A stretch of DNA of 64,000 bases. It comes from Chitinimonas_A lacunae (lineage in GTDB: Bacteria > Pseudomonadota > Gammaproteobacteria > Burkholderiales > Chitinimonadaceae). Shown here piece by piece: positions 25,531-34,087 of this stretch (positions are counted from its first letter, which is position 1; the number at the start of each line of letters is the position of its first letter). The notes under the pieces are model-generated. The model was not told where the DNA came from. It saw nothing but the letters and a program-made list of their open reading frames with translations, and made no database searches. The stretch spans positions 3,162,001 through 3,226,000 of the forward strand of contig NZ_JBHSBU010000001.1 of NCBI RefSeq assembly GCF_042650885.1. Reading direction: 5' to 3'. Both the position numbers and the translations under genes were made by a program.

Positions 25531-26184
25531 TCAAGCTGCCAGTGGCGCGGCGCTCGGCTCCAGAAAGCTCACCAGATCGGCCACCGTGGCCACCGTCAGT
25601 CCATGACGGGCTGCATAGGCGATGACACGGTCGCCGCGCAGCATTTCACCGGCATCGTCCATCAATTCACACAGTACCGCCGCTTCGCGCCAGCCGGCCA
25701 GGCGGGCCAGATCGACCGAGCCTTCGGTATGGCCACGCCGCGCCAGCACACCCCCGGCCCGCGCCCGCAGCGGGAAGACATGGCCAGGGCTGACCAGCCC
25801 GGCCGCACCTTCTTGCAGCGCTGCCTCGATGGTGCGGACCCGATCGGCCGCCGACACCCCAGTGCTGACGCCATGGCGCGCTTCGATGGAAACGGTAAAC
25901 GCCGTGCCATGACGGCTGCGGTTGTCGGCCACCATCATCGGCAGGCCGAGCCGCGACATTTCGGACTCGCCCAGGCACAGACAGACGATGCCGCTGCAAT
26001 CGCGGATCAATTGTGCCATCAGCGTCTGGTTAAGCGCTTCGGCGGCAACGATCAGATCAGCTTCGTCCTCGCGGTCCTGATCGTCGAGCAGCACCACGGC
26101 GCGGCCTTGGCGGATCGATTCGATCGCCGCGACAACCCGTTGGGCAGCGGTGGTGGTCGTGAAGTAATGCTGGAAGGTGGACAT
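25531..26184 (-). CDS. ribB: 3,4-dihydroxy-2-butanone 4-phosphate synthase
   Basis: This 217-residue enzyme converts ribulose 5-phosphate to dihydroxybutanone phosphate and formate for riboflavin synthesis. Key motifs are V-V-L-L-D-D-Q-D-R-E-D-E-A-D-L (acidic loop, about 30-44), R-H-G-T-A-F-T-V-S-I-E-A, T-G-V-S-A-A-D-R and G-H-V-F-P-L-R-A. The length fits a stand-alone RibB without a GTP cyclohydrolase II domain. The ATG at 26184 has AAGGAG six bases upstream. An FMN riboswitch precedes it, and the ribosome-binding site is inside a hairpin. Confidence 0.95.
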   Translation of the reverse strand: MSTFQHYFTTTTAAQRVVAAIESIRQGRAVVLLDDQDREDEADLIVAAEALNQTLMAQLIRDCSGIVCLCLGESEMSRLGLPMMVADNRSRHGTAFTVSIEARHGVSTGVSAADRVRTIEAALQEGAAGLVSPGHVFPLRARAGGVLARRGHTEGSVDLARLAGWREAAVLCELMDDAGEMLRGDRVIAYAARHGLTVATVADLVSFLEPSAAPLAA

Positions 26185-26220
26185 GAAAACGCTCCTTGGA
26201 TGGGTTCAAGAAAGCGTTTC
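26185..26220 (-). promoter_or_regulatory. Hairpin sequestering the ribB ribosome-binding site
   Basis: On the minus strand GAAACGCT...CTTG pairs with CAAG...AGCGTTTTC. The stem covers the AAGGAG of ribB (26192-26197). It is the likely expression platform of the upstream FMN riboswitch, acting on translation. Confidence 0.65.
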
Positions 26221-26337
26221 AGGGCATGACGCCGCTGCCGCGGCCGGGTGGGTCGCAGAAGGCAATCTGCATGGCCGGCAATCAGCCACGCGCTTTCCGA
26301 GCGCCTCGTCGCAGCTGGACGGGCACTCGCGGCGTTT

Positions 26338-26478
26338 CGTCTTCTTTCATCCGGACTATCACCGTCGGCCCCGGCATTGGACCGGGTCTGCTGACCTCGC
26401 GCGGGAACGCGAGCGCTCGCGGGCTCGGTGCCTGGGCACCCTACCGCCGGTGGGGACTTTCACCCCGCCCTGAAGACG
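26338..26478 (-). promoter_or_regulatory. FMN riboswitch (RFN element)
   Basis: On the minus strand the element shows the conserved blocks CTTCAGGGCGGGGTGAAAGT, CCCCACCGGCGGTA, GAGCCCGCGAGCG, GGTCAGCAGA and CCGACGGTGATAGTCCGGAT, closed by GTCTTC/GAAGAC pairing of the ends. It lies 153 bases upstream of ribB and should lower ribB expression when FMN is bound. Confidence 0.96.
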
Positions 26479-26508
26479 CGCCCCGTCTGGAACGGGGCGG
26501 ACGCGACT

Positions 26509-26859
26509 CTAGCATGAACCGGCTTCGGCCGCCTCGCGCCGCTCACCCGTTCCCAGCAGCAAGGCCGCCACCACCCCGAGCTTGGCCACGGCCAGACAGA
26601 ACAGCCCATACTCGGGCCAGCGCTCGGCAGTACAGGCCAACAGCACAGTCAGCACGGCACATAGCGCGAGCAGACGACCGGCGATACGTTGGCGTACGGC
26701 GGGATCGGGATGACGGCGGAAATCAGCAGGATGAAAACGGAAACGCGGGCGGTCGCCGGTACAGTAGAGACAGGTCGCGACGGCCGCCAGAAGCGCTGCG
26801 AGCACGAACAGGAGTCCGGCGTAGGAGAATATCGAGGTAGACAGACGGGGTCTTTCCAC
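26509..26859 (-). CDS. Small membrane protein, unknown
   Basis: This predicted protein of 116 residues has three hydrophobic segments (about 13-33, 62-80, 86-102) and a basic loop between the first two (R-P-R-F-R-F-H-P-A-D-F-R). No family is recognised. It lies between the Mpo1-like gene, whose stop is 18 bases upstream on the same strand, and the ribB riboswitch. Because transcription of ribB should start downstream of this gene, it more likely belongs with the Mpo1-like gene. The start at ATG 26859 is a choice without a clear ribosome-binding site. Confidence 0.55.
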   Translation of the reverse strand: MERPRLSTSIFSYAGLLFVLAALLAAVATCLYCTGDRPRFRFHPADFRRHPDPAVRQRIAGRLLALCAVLTVLLACTAERWPEYGLFCLAVAKLGVVAALLLGTGERREAAEAGSC

Positions 26860-26877
26860 GCCGGGTACCCCCCGGCT

Positions 26878-27342
26878 TCAGTAAGGGATATTAAGCCGCC
26901 GATACAGCCAACTCAAGGTCCAGGCCGGACCGATCAGCAGGAATTGCAGATCGCGGAAAAACGACGGCTTCTTCCCTTCGACCTTATGGCCATAGAACTG
27001 GCCGATCCAGGCCACCACAAAGACCACGGCGCTGATGGCCAGAATCGGCAGTCCCGCCGTGCTCATTGCTTGCAGAATCAGCAGAAAGGCCCCGCACATC
27101 AGCCCCATCCCCAGCGCCATCGAGAGGGACAGACGCAGATAGAACAGCAGCCCCAGCAGCACGATCAGGCTGGCGAAATTGGCAAAAGGCACGGCCGCGA
27201 GCGCGGCCGGGACGGGAATGCACCAGGCAAAACCCAGCACCGTGAACACGATGGCCGGTACGCAGATTTTGTGGATGGCGATATTGGTGGGATTGCGATG
27301 GCTGTCGCCGTAAGCGTCGAGCCATTGTTGCAGGGTGATCAT
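26878..27342 (-). CDS. Mpo1-like (DUF962/YGL010w) membrane protein
   Basis: This 154-residue protein has four hydrophobic helices. It carries the family signature H-R-N-P-T-N-I-x-x-H-K-I-C-V-P near residue 16 and a second conserved Q-F-Y-G-H-K-V-E-G-K-K-P-S-F-F near residue 116. The paired His residues match the Fe-dependent 2-hydroxy fatty-acid dioxygenase Mpo1 of yeast; bacterial members are assumed to act in fatty-acid alpha-oxidation. I used ATG 27342, which has AAGGAG upstream. Confidence 0.82.
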   Translation of the reverse strand: MITLQQWLDAYGDSHRNPTNIAIHKICVPAIVFTVLGFAWCIPVPAALAAVPFANFASLIVLLGLLFYLRLSLSMALGMGLMCGAFLLILQAMSTAGLPILAISAVVFVVAWIGQFYGHKVEGKKPSFFRDLQFLLIGPAWTLSWLYRRLNIPY

Positions 27343-27453
27343 GACGTCTCGCTCCTTATGGTTATGTTGCGCGGCGAAACCGCCGCGCAACGCCATTTCA
27401 GTACGAAACGCCGTTATGGACAAGCGTACCGCCGCCCCCCAAGCCGGCTCGGA

Positions 27454-28104
27454 TCAGCCTTCGCGCCAGTGCGGCGGATAGGTGCGGTCGAAGTAGGCCA
27501 ATGATTCAAGGCGGGTAAGCCAAGCGCTCAGACGCGGGCCGATACGCCGCTCCAGCCCCAGATCGGGCCGCTTCTTGGTGCAGATGCGCAACAGATAGGC
27601 CAGCGCACTATAGAGCGCATAGTCGGCCGCCGACGGTGTCTCGCCGCCAAACCAAGGCTGCTCGCCGATTTCCGCCTCGAAACGGCGCAGTTCCGCGCCG
27701 ATCTGCGTCATCGCGGCATCCAGACGGCCTTCGTCGGTCGGGTCTTCGTTCCAGGCGATCTGATCACCCACCGCTTCGAGCGCGCTGTCGAAATAGTGGT
27801 CGATCTCGGCGATCAGGCGCCGCGTTCTGGCCCGGCTGCGCGGGTCCTGGCCCAGCACCGTGTGTTCGCGGTAAGCGTCGTCGAGGTATTCAACGATGGC
27901 GGCGGACTCGTACAGCACAAAATCGTCATCCACCAGCACCGGCACCTTGCCGCGCGGATTGAGCGCCAGGAATTCCGGTTTTTTCAGGTCGCCGGCCGCA
28001 AAGGACAGCATCTGCAAGCGGTAGTTGAGCTGCTTGTGTTCCAGCGCCAGCCAGACCCGCCAGACAAAGGGCGAACCGGAACCGGCATAGAGCGTAAGAG
28101 CCAT
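27454..28104 (-). CDS. Glutathione S-transferase family protein
   Basis: This 216-residue protein has an N-terminal thioredoxin-fold domain starting L-Y-A-G-S-G-S-P-F-V-W-R (Ser in place of the catalytic Cys/Tyr) and the cis-Pro segment G-K-V-P-V-L-V. The glutathione-binding L-Y-E-S-A-A-I-V-E-Y-L (about 64-74) follows. The helical C-terminal domain contains P-S-A-A-D-Y-A-L-Y. The substrate is unknown. It stands alone on the minus strand with a usable ribosome-binding site (GGAGA) before ATG 28104. Confidence 0.87.
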   Translation of the reverse strand: MALTLYAGSGSPFVWRVWLALEHKQLNYRLQMLSFAAGDLKKPEFLALNPRGKVPVLVDDDFVLYESAAIVEYLDDAYREHTVLGQDPRSRARTRRLIAEIDHYFDSALEAVGDQIAWNEDPTDEGRLDAAMTQIGAELRRFEAEIGEQPWFGGETPSAADYALYSALAYLLRICTKKRPDLGLERRIGPRLSAWLTRLESLAYFDRTYPPHWREG

Positions 28105-28584
28105 CGTCGTCTCCTGTTGGTATAAGACCGGCGCCAGGCCGGATCAGAACAGCTTACCGGGCAAGAAGACTATCGGCTAGGAATTAGCGATAAGTTTTTT
28201 TGAATTTCGCCTGGAGGAAGATTGACCAGCACAAGGCATAAATAAAATATTCTGCAAATATACTGCAAGATATATAGCCAAAAATAGAAAAAAATAACTA
28301 TTCCTACATCCATGCGTTGATGGCTCCAGTAACGGTCCGCCAGCGCCCGATCGTGTCTATTCCCTCGAAGATTCCACGCCACATCCAGACTGCCCCGAGC
28401 TGATCAGCTAGCGCATTGCCAGCCAATTCGGCGTGAGCGTGTCCGGACCTCAACGTGCAGCGTCCCCAGGTTTAGCGGCGACGCCGATTCAAATGGAAAT
28501 GCGCCAAGTTTCGCTCCCGCGGCAACTCCCGTGCAGAGACAGACCATGCTGCGTTTCCTGAGTCTGGGCGCCTCGCCAGCCCAC
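28105..28584. other. Non-coding gap, AT-rich in the middle
   Basis: No credible gene is seen. Bases 28180-28310 are AT-rich and could hold the GST promoter. A minus-strand open frame at 28170-28382 has no recognisable features. Confidence 0.35.
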
Positions 28585-30792
28585 TCAGAACTTCAGCTCA
28601 AGCACTGCATTCCAGCTCGTGTAGGTGCGATGGTCCTGCTGTCGCGTCCGCTGGCTGCCACCCAGGTCGATCTCGCTGCCCTGCCGGTAGTCGGCATGGC
28701 GCAGATTGCCGGCCGACAGGCGCAACTGCGCGGCCGGGCTGAAACGCCACAGGCCGTAGGCATCGATGACGCCCTTGCTGCCGGTGCGGGTGGTTTCGCC
28801 TTCGCTGACCCGGACCCGATAAGCCGGCGTCCAATTGACCGTGGCACCCACGCTCAGCGGCAGCGAACGGAGCCGGTAATCGAAGCCCAGATTGAGCGAT
28901 TGCGGAATCTGGTCGGCCAGTCGGTTATCCGGCCCAGGCACGCCTGCGACGCTTGACCAGTAGCGGCCGTAGTTGGCGCGCAGATCGAGCGCGAGTTCGC
29001 TATCGACCAGTTCGGCCAGCCGGACCTTGGCTTCGAGTTCGATGCCGTTGGTGCGGGCGCGGGCGATATTGCGCGGTACGGCAATCCAGCGGCCGTCGAG
29101 CAATTCGGTGCGGCGGCGGATCAGATTGTCGATGCGCCGGCTGAAGGCGCTGACGCTGACCAGCCCACCCTGACTCAGATAGCGCTCAAAGGCGAAATCG
29201 AGCCCCCAGGCCAGTTCGGGCTTGAGATCGGGGTTGCCGTACTGATCGGGTGCGGTGGGCGAGTTATCGGTCGAGCGCCAGCCGCGCCCGAGCAGGTCGC
29301 CTGGGTTGGGAGTCTTGTAGCTGCGGCTCAGGCCGAAACGGACTTGATCCTTGGCTTCGGCCGATAGGCGCCACACGCCTTGCAGGCTCGGGCTCCAGAC
29401 GCTGCTGCGATGGCGCTGGCTCATCCCGCCCTGGCTGGCCGTTTCGATTCCTTCCCAACGCAAACCGCCATACAGCGCCCATTGCGGCGTCACCTCCCAT
29501 TCATCCTGCACAAAACCGGCAAGCTGGGCAGTGCGCGCCTCGTACTGCTCACCGAAATCGGTCTGCTGCGGTAAACCGTTTTCCAGCTTCTGGCGGCGTT
29601 CGCGCCGGCGGCTCCATTCGGCGTTGTAGCCGAAAGCCAGCATATGCTTGTCCACGCCCAGGGGCAGGGTCCATTTGCCATTGCCGCTCCAGCCCTGCTC
29701 GCGGGTCTTGCTGTCGTCCTCGACCAGGCGACGCAGTTCGCCCGCCGTATCGCGGCTCTCGGTCTGCTGTTGGCGTTCATTGCGGTGGAGGCTGGTGCCG
29801 AGGCGGACGTTGAAGCGGCCCCGCTGCACGAACCGCCCCTGCCAGGTGGCGTTGAGCCGGACCATCTGGTGGTCGTTGTCGCTGCTGGAAAGGGTTTCCG
29901 GATAGGCCAGCGGATCGCGCGGCCCGGACAGCGTGCGTTCGGTCAGCGTCCGGCCCTGGCTGCTGCCGTGACGGCTGAAACCGAAGCCCTGCACCACCAG
30001 GCTTTCCCCCTGGCCAAGGCGCCAGTTCAGCCTGGGAGCCAGATGCAGCATATGGCCGCGGTTACGCTGCTCGGCTTGGCTCGTCTCATCGAAATTCTGC
30101 CGGCCGTCGCTGGCCCGGCCCTGCTCTTCCACCTCGCTGTGGAGCCGCTGGTCGAAGCGGTTGAGCGCTGCGGCCAAGGTGTAGGAAAGCGTTTCCGTCT
30201 TGTCGCTGTGCTGGAGAGACACGCCCGGCTGAAAGCCCCGATGCTCGAAGCCCGCGCTGAGCCGGGCCTCGTTCTGGCGCTTTCGCACATCCTGGCGCAG
30301 CACGATATTGATGGTACCGGCCACGGCCCGGGCGCTGTGTTCGGCCAGCGGGCCACGGGTGATTTCGATCCGCTCGACCATGTCGGGCGACAGCGAATCG
30401 AGCGAAAAGCCGCGTGCCATCGGCTCGTCATTGATCAGGATCTGCGTATAGCCCTGACCCAGTCCACGCATCCGGATCTCGCCACCGCGCCCGGGTACGC
30501 CGCCGAGGGTGACGCCGGGCAGACGCTTCAGCACATCGCCAAGATTGCTGTCGCCGTAACGGTCGAGTTCGTCGCGGCCAAAGATCAGCTTGGTGGCGGT
30601 CTGGCGTTGCCGCTCCTCTGTGGTCGTCTCCTGCCGTCCTGTCACCACCACTTCTTCCACCTTCTGCACGGCTCCCGGCGTTTTGGCAGGCTTTGGCGGC
30701 GTTGGTGCCGGTAAGGTCGAGTCTGCCCCCCAGGAAACGCCAGCGAGCGCATACACAGCGAAACAACGGGCAAGAAACGGATAAGCGGACAT
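28585..30792 (-). CDS. TonB-dependent outer-membrane receptor
   Basis: This 735-residue receptor has a signal peptide (ending S-W-G-A-D near residue 23), a Pro-rich linker and the TonB-box-like E-E-V-V-V-T-G at about 47. Its plug domain contains G-D-V-L-K-R-L-P-G-V-T-L, R-M-R-G-L-G, I-L-I-N-D-E-P and I-E-I-T-R-G-P-L-A-E. A beta-barrel follows, ending in L-E-L-K-F. The ligand is not deducible; no siderophore synthesis or haem gene and no Fur-like box were found next to it. The ATG at 30792 fits the signal peptide; longer versions would add a non-secretory leader. Confidence 0.9.
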   Translation of the reverse strand: MSAYPFLARCFAVYALAGVSWGADSTLPAPTPPKPAKTPGAVQKVEEVVVTGRQETTTEERQRQTATKLIFGRDELDRYGDSNLGDVLKRLPGVTLGGVPGRGGEIRMRGLGQGYTQILINDEPMARGFSLDSLSPDMVERIEITRGPLAEHSARAVAGTINIVLRQDVRKRQNEARLSAGFEHRGFQPGVSLQHSDKTETLSYTLAAALNRFDQRLHSEVEEQGRASDGRQNFDETSQAEQRNRGHMLHLAPRLNWRLGQGESLVVQGFGFSRHGSSQGRTLTERTLSGPRDPLAYPETLSSSDNDHQMVRLNATWQGRFVQRGRFNVRLGTSLHRNERQQQTESRDTAGELRRLVEDDSKTREQGWSGNGKWTLPLGVDKHMLAFGYNAEWSRRRERRQKLENGLPQQTDFGEQYEARTAQLAGFVQDEWEVTPQWALYGGLRWEGIETASQGGMSQRHRSSVWSPSLQGVWRLSAEAKDQVRFGLSRSYKTPNPGDLLGRGWRSTDNSPTAPDQYGNPDLKPELAWGLDFAFERYLSQGGLVSVSAFSRRIDNLIRRRTELLDGRWIAVPRNIARARTNGIELEAKVRLAELVDSELALDLRANYGRYWSSVAGVPGPDNRLADQIPQSLNLGFDYRLRSLPLSVGATVNWTPAYRVRVSEGETTRTGSKGVIDAYGLWRFSPAAQLRLSAGNLRHADYRQGSEIDLGGSQRTRQQDHRTYTSWNAVLELKF

Positions 30793-31010
30793 GACTTCCT
30801 CGACAAGGAACACCAGCAGCGGCGGCAAGGGCCCGGCATCAGAGCGGGCGATTCTGGCACAGGTGCGCTGGTTTTTCAGGGAAGGCGGGGGCAAGGAAGG
30901 CAGCACTGGGGCGCAGTGGAGCCGCTATAGAAAAATATGTGAAAAATCATTTCAAGATTTGAAGCAATATGAAACAGATAATGAAATTTACTTGCATAAA
31001 TATTGGAAGA

Positions 31011-31046
31011 AAAAACGGGACGGATCCGAAGATCACGCCCCGTTTT
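31011..31046 (-). terminator. Intrinsic terminator of the pnt operon
   Basis: On the minus strand AAAACGGG...CCCGTTTT pairs and is followed by a T-run. It lies 38 bases after the pntB stop. Confidence 0.75.
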
Positions 31047-31083
31047 CCCGGTCGGCAGACTTCCCCTCAAGTGTTTGGCCGGC

Positions 31084-32463
31084 TCAATGGGTGGCTTTGA
31101 GCATATCCTCCACCACCTTTTTGGCGTCACCAAACACCATCATGGTCTTGTCCATATAGAACAGATCGTTGTCGAGACCAGCATAACCTGCATTCATTGA
31201 ACGTTTGACCACCACCACAGTGCGTGATTTATGCGCTTCGAGGATCGGCATGCCGTAGATCGGGCTGGCCTTATCCTTCTGCGCCGCCGGGTTGACCACG
31301 TCGTTGGCACCGATCACCAGCACCACGTCGGTGTTGGAAAAATCGGCGTTGATTTCCTCCATCTCAAGCACCCGCTCATACGGCACTTCGGCTTCGGCCA
31401 GCAGCACATTCATATGGCCCGGCATCCGACCGGCCACCGGGTGGATGGCATAACGCACATTCACCCCTTTTTCGCTCAGCGCTTCGGCAAATTCCTGCAA
31501 GGCATGCTGGGCACGCGAAACCGCCAGGCCGTAGCCCGGCACGATCACCACCGAATCGGCGTTGTTCATCAGGAAAGCAGCGTCGTCGGCACTGCCGGCC
31601 TTGTAGTGCTTCTGCGTACCGCTGGCCACTGCCGGTCCGGCATCGTCACTGCCCATTCCCCCGCCGAAAATCACGTTGAGGAAGGAACGGTTCATCGCCC
31701 GGCACATGATGTAGCTCAGGATGGCGCCGGAAGAGCCGACCAGCGAACCGGCGATGATCAACACCGAGTTGTTGAGGGTGAAACCGATACCCGCCGCTGC
31801 CCAGCCCGAATAGGAATTGAGCATCGACACCACCACCGGCATATCGCCGCCGCCGATCGGGGCGATCAGAAAATAGCCCAGTACCAGCGACAGCATGGTC
31901 ATCAGCCAGAACGAGCTGAGCGTCTCGGTCACGAAGTAGTGGGCACCAAAACCCAGCATGGCCAGCGCCAAGCCGATCTGCACCGGTTTGACGAAACCGC
32001 CTTTGAGCGGCTTGGCGCCGAGCTTGCCCGACAGCTTGCCCCAGGCGACCACCGAGGCCGTGAAGGTGATGCCACCGATAAAACAGCCGACGAACAGTTC
32101 GATCCGCTGCACCGTGCTGTGCTGCTGCTCGGTGTGGTGAACCGCCGCCAGGGCAATCAGCACAGCCGCCAGACCGACCAGCGAATGCATGATGGCCACG
32201 GTTTCAGGCATCTGGGTCATCGGGACGGTACGGGCACGGTACAGCCCAACCGCCGCCCCGGCGATCAAGGCCAGCAGGATCAGGACGAAATTGGGATTCG
32301 GGGCAACAGCCAGGGTGGTCAGGATCGCCAGACCCATCCCGACCATCCCATAGCGGTTGCCGGCAATGGCGCTGGTGGGGCTGGACAGTCCTCTGAGCGC
32401 CAGGATGAACAGGATGGCGGCGACCAGATAGACCCAGTCTGCATACGGGGCGAAATCTCGCAT
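31084..32463 (-). CDS. pntB: NAD(P) transhydrogenase subunit beta
   Basis: This 459-residue subunit has about eight or nine N-terminal membrane helices. A C-terminal NADP-binding domain has G-Y-G-L-A-V-S-R-A-Q-H (about 306), H-P-V-A-G-R-M-P-G-H-M-N-V-L-L-A-E-A and G-A-N-D-V-V-N-P-A-A. With PntAA and PntAB it uses the proton gradient to reduce NADP+ with NADH. It is the last gene of the operon, 10 bases after pntAB. ATG 32463 is preferred over upstream Met codons because GGAG lies just before it. Confidence 0.95.
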   Translation of the reverse strand: MRDFAPYADWVYLVAAILFILALRGLSSPTSAIAGNRYGMVGMGLAILTTLAVAPNPNFVLILLALIAGAAVGLYRARTVPMTQMPETVAIMHSLVGLAAVLIALAAVHHTEQQHSTVQRIELFVGCFIGGITFTASVVAWGKLSGKLGAKPLKGGFVKPVQIGLALAMLGFGAHYFVTETLSSFWLMTMLSLVLGYFLIAPIGGGDMPVVVSMLNSYSGWAAAGIGFTLNNSVLIIAGSLVGSSGAILSYIMCRAMNRSFLNVIFGGGMGSDDAGPAVASGTQKHYKAGSADDAAFLMNNADSVVIVPGYGLAVSRAQHALQEFAEALSEKGVNVRYAIHPVAGRMPGHMNVLLAEAEVPYERVLEMEEINADFSNTDVVLVIGANDVVNPAAQKDKASPIYGMPILEAHKSRTVVVVKRSMNAGYAGLDNDLFYMDKTMMVFGDAKKVVEDMLKATH

Positions 32464-32473
32464 GGTCGGCTCC

Positions 32474-32848
32474 TCAGCGCTTTTTCTTCTTGAACATGTC
32501 GAGCATCCGTTCGGTGACGGCAAAGCCACCGAAGATATTGACGCTGGCGAGGAAAACCGCGATCGCTCCGAGCACCGAGGTCAGGCTGAAGGCTTCTCCA
32601 CCGATGAACTGCGTCTGTAGCAGCGCCCCCACCACGATGATCCCGGAAATGGCATTGGTCACGGCCATCAACGGCGTGTGCAGCGCCGGCGTGACATTCC
32701 ACACCACGTGGTAACCGACCACGATGGCCAGCACGAAGATGGTGAAGGTCGCGACAAAGGGATTGGACTGGACGACTTCGACCGGTATCTGCTGCACAGC
32801 CTGACTGGCCTGGGCGACGGCAGTGACGACGGTTTCCTGCGTACTCAT
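32474..32848 (-). CDS. pntAB: NAD(P) transhydrogenase subunit alpha, membrane part
   Basis: This 124-residue membrane subunit has three hydrophobic helices and the conserved W-N-V-T-P-A-L-H-T-P-L-M-A-V-T-N-A-I-S-G-I. In E. coli this region is fused to the NAD-binding domain. Here it is a separate gene, as in Rhodospirillum-type transhydrogenases. It lies between pntAA and pntB on the same strand and is preceded by GGAGAA. Confidence 0.93.
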   Translation of the reverse strand: MSTQETVVTAVAQASQAVQQIPVEVVQSNPFVATFTIFVLAIVVGYHVVWNVTPALHTPLMAVTNAISGIIVVGALLQTQFIGGEAFSLTSVLGAIAVFLASVNIFGGFAVTERMLDMFKKKKR

Positions 32849-32959
32849 GGCATTTCTCCGGCAATAAACAGAAAACAGTGGCGGCTGGAGGCATGACGGA
32901 CCCGTCCGAATCGTTTCGGAACAGAAGGAGCCCTGGCTCGTCGGGTCCGGAAAACCGCG

Positions 32960-34087
32960 TCAGCCGGCCTTGAACAGCAGTTCGCCCTGGTGAGTCACCA
33001 GGCTGGCAGCCACGATGTCGTCGCTGCGGTCGATGACGAAGCGCTGTTCCTTGTCGAACAGTAAGGCGATGAAATTCAGCAGATTACGGGCATACAGGCT
33101 CGAAGCATCGGCCGCCACCATCCCAGGCAGATTGGCAAAACCGACCAGTTTGACGCCGTTGTCGGTGATCACCACTTCATTGAGCCGCGACAGCGGACAG
33201 TTGCCACCCTGCTCGACGGCCAGATCGACCACGACCGAACCCGGTTTCATTCCCGCGACGGTTTCAGGCTTGAGCAGTACCGGCGCAGGTTTCCCGGGAA
33301 TCAGCGCGGTGGTGATGACGATGTCGGCCTGGCGCGCATGTTTATCGACCAGTTCGCTCTGACGGCGCTTGTAGTCCTCGCTCATCTCGCGGGCATAGCC
33401 ACCGGCCGTTTCGGCCTGCTGCTTCTCGGCGTCGTTGAGTGGCACCTCGATAAAGCGGCCGCCCAGCGATTCCACCTGTTCCTTGGCGGCCGGTCGCACG
33501 TCGAAGGCTTCGACCACCGCTCCCAGCCGCTTTGCCGTGGCAATCGCCTGCAAACCGGCCACACCGGCGCCAAGAATCAGCACGCGAGCAGGTTTCACGG
33601 TACCGGCTGCCGTCATCAGCATCGGAATAAAGCGTGGATAGTGTTCAGTTGCGAGCAGCACGGCTTTGTAGCCGGCGATATTGGCCTGGCTCGACAGCAC
33701 GTCCATTGCCTGGGCGCGGGTGGTGCGAGGTACCAGCTCCATCGCAAACAGATTGAGCCGCTTGGCGGCGTAGGCCGCCAGATACGGATTGCGATAAGGA
33801 TTGGCCAGCGCGATCACAGTGCTGCCCTCCCCCACTGCGGCAAGTTCAGTGTCGTCAGGTGCCTGGACCTTGAGGATCAGCTCGGCGCTATCAAGGGTGG
33901 CGGCCCAGTCGTTGGCGACCCGTGCCCCGGCTTCCTGGTAGGCAGCGTCGGGGATGGCGGACAGACGACCGGCATCCCTTTCGATGGTGACGCTATGACC
34001 GAGCGCTACCAGTTTCTTGACTGTCTCGGGGGTGGCGGCCACGCGGGTTTCACGGGCGGCGCTTTCTTTGGGAACTGCAATGCGCAT
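32960..34087 (-). CDS. pntAA: NAD(P) transhydrogenase subunit alpha, NAD-binding part
   Basis: This 375-residue soluble subunit binds NAD(H). It begins MRIAVPKESAARETRVAATP. Its Rossmann motif is L-I-L-G-A-G-V-A-G-L-Q-A-I-A-T-A-K-R-L-G at about 169-188, followed by A-F-D-V-R-P-A, and it contains I-P-G-K-P-A-P-V-L. The family is shared with alanine dehydrogenase, but the downstream pntAB and pntB settle the assignment. It is the first gene of the operon, with the promoter in the 34.1-kb gap. Confidence 0.95.
   Translation of the reverse strand: MRIAVPKESAARETRVAATPETVKKLVALGHSVTIERDAGRLSAIPDAAYQEAGARVANDWAATLDSAELILKVQAPDDTELAAVGEGSTVIALANPYRNPYLAAYAAKRLNLFAMELVPRTTRAQAMDVLSSQANIAGYKAVLLATEHYPRFIPMLMTAAGTVKPARVLILGAGVAGLQAIATAKRLGAVVEAFDVRPAAKEQVESLGGRFIEVPLNDAEKQQAETAGGYAREMSEDYKRRQSELVDKHARQADIVITTALIPGKPAPVLLKPETVAGMKPGSVVVDLAVEQGGNCPLSRLNEVVITDNGVKLVGFANLPGMVAADASSLYARNLLNFIALLFDKEQRFVIDRSDDIVAASLVTHQGELLFKAG

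Noticed and set aside
28170..28382. A 70-codon minus-strand frame upstream of the GST gene
   Set aside because: AT-rich sequence translates into random aromatic residues; no start signal and no family features.
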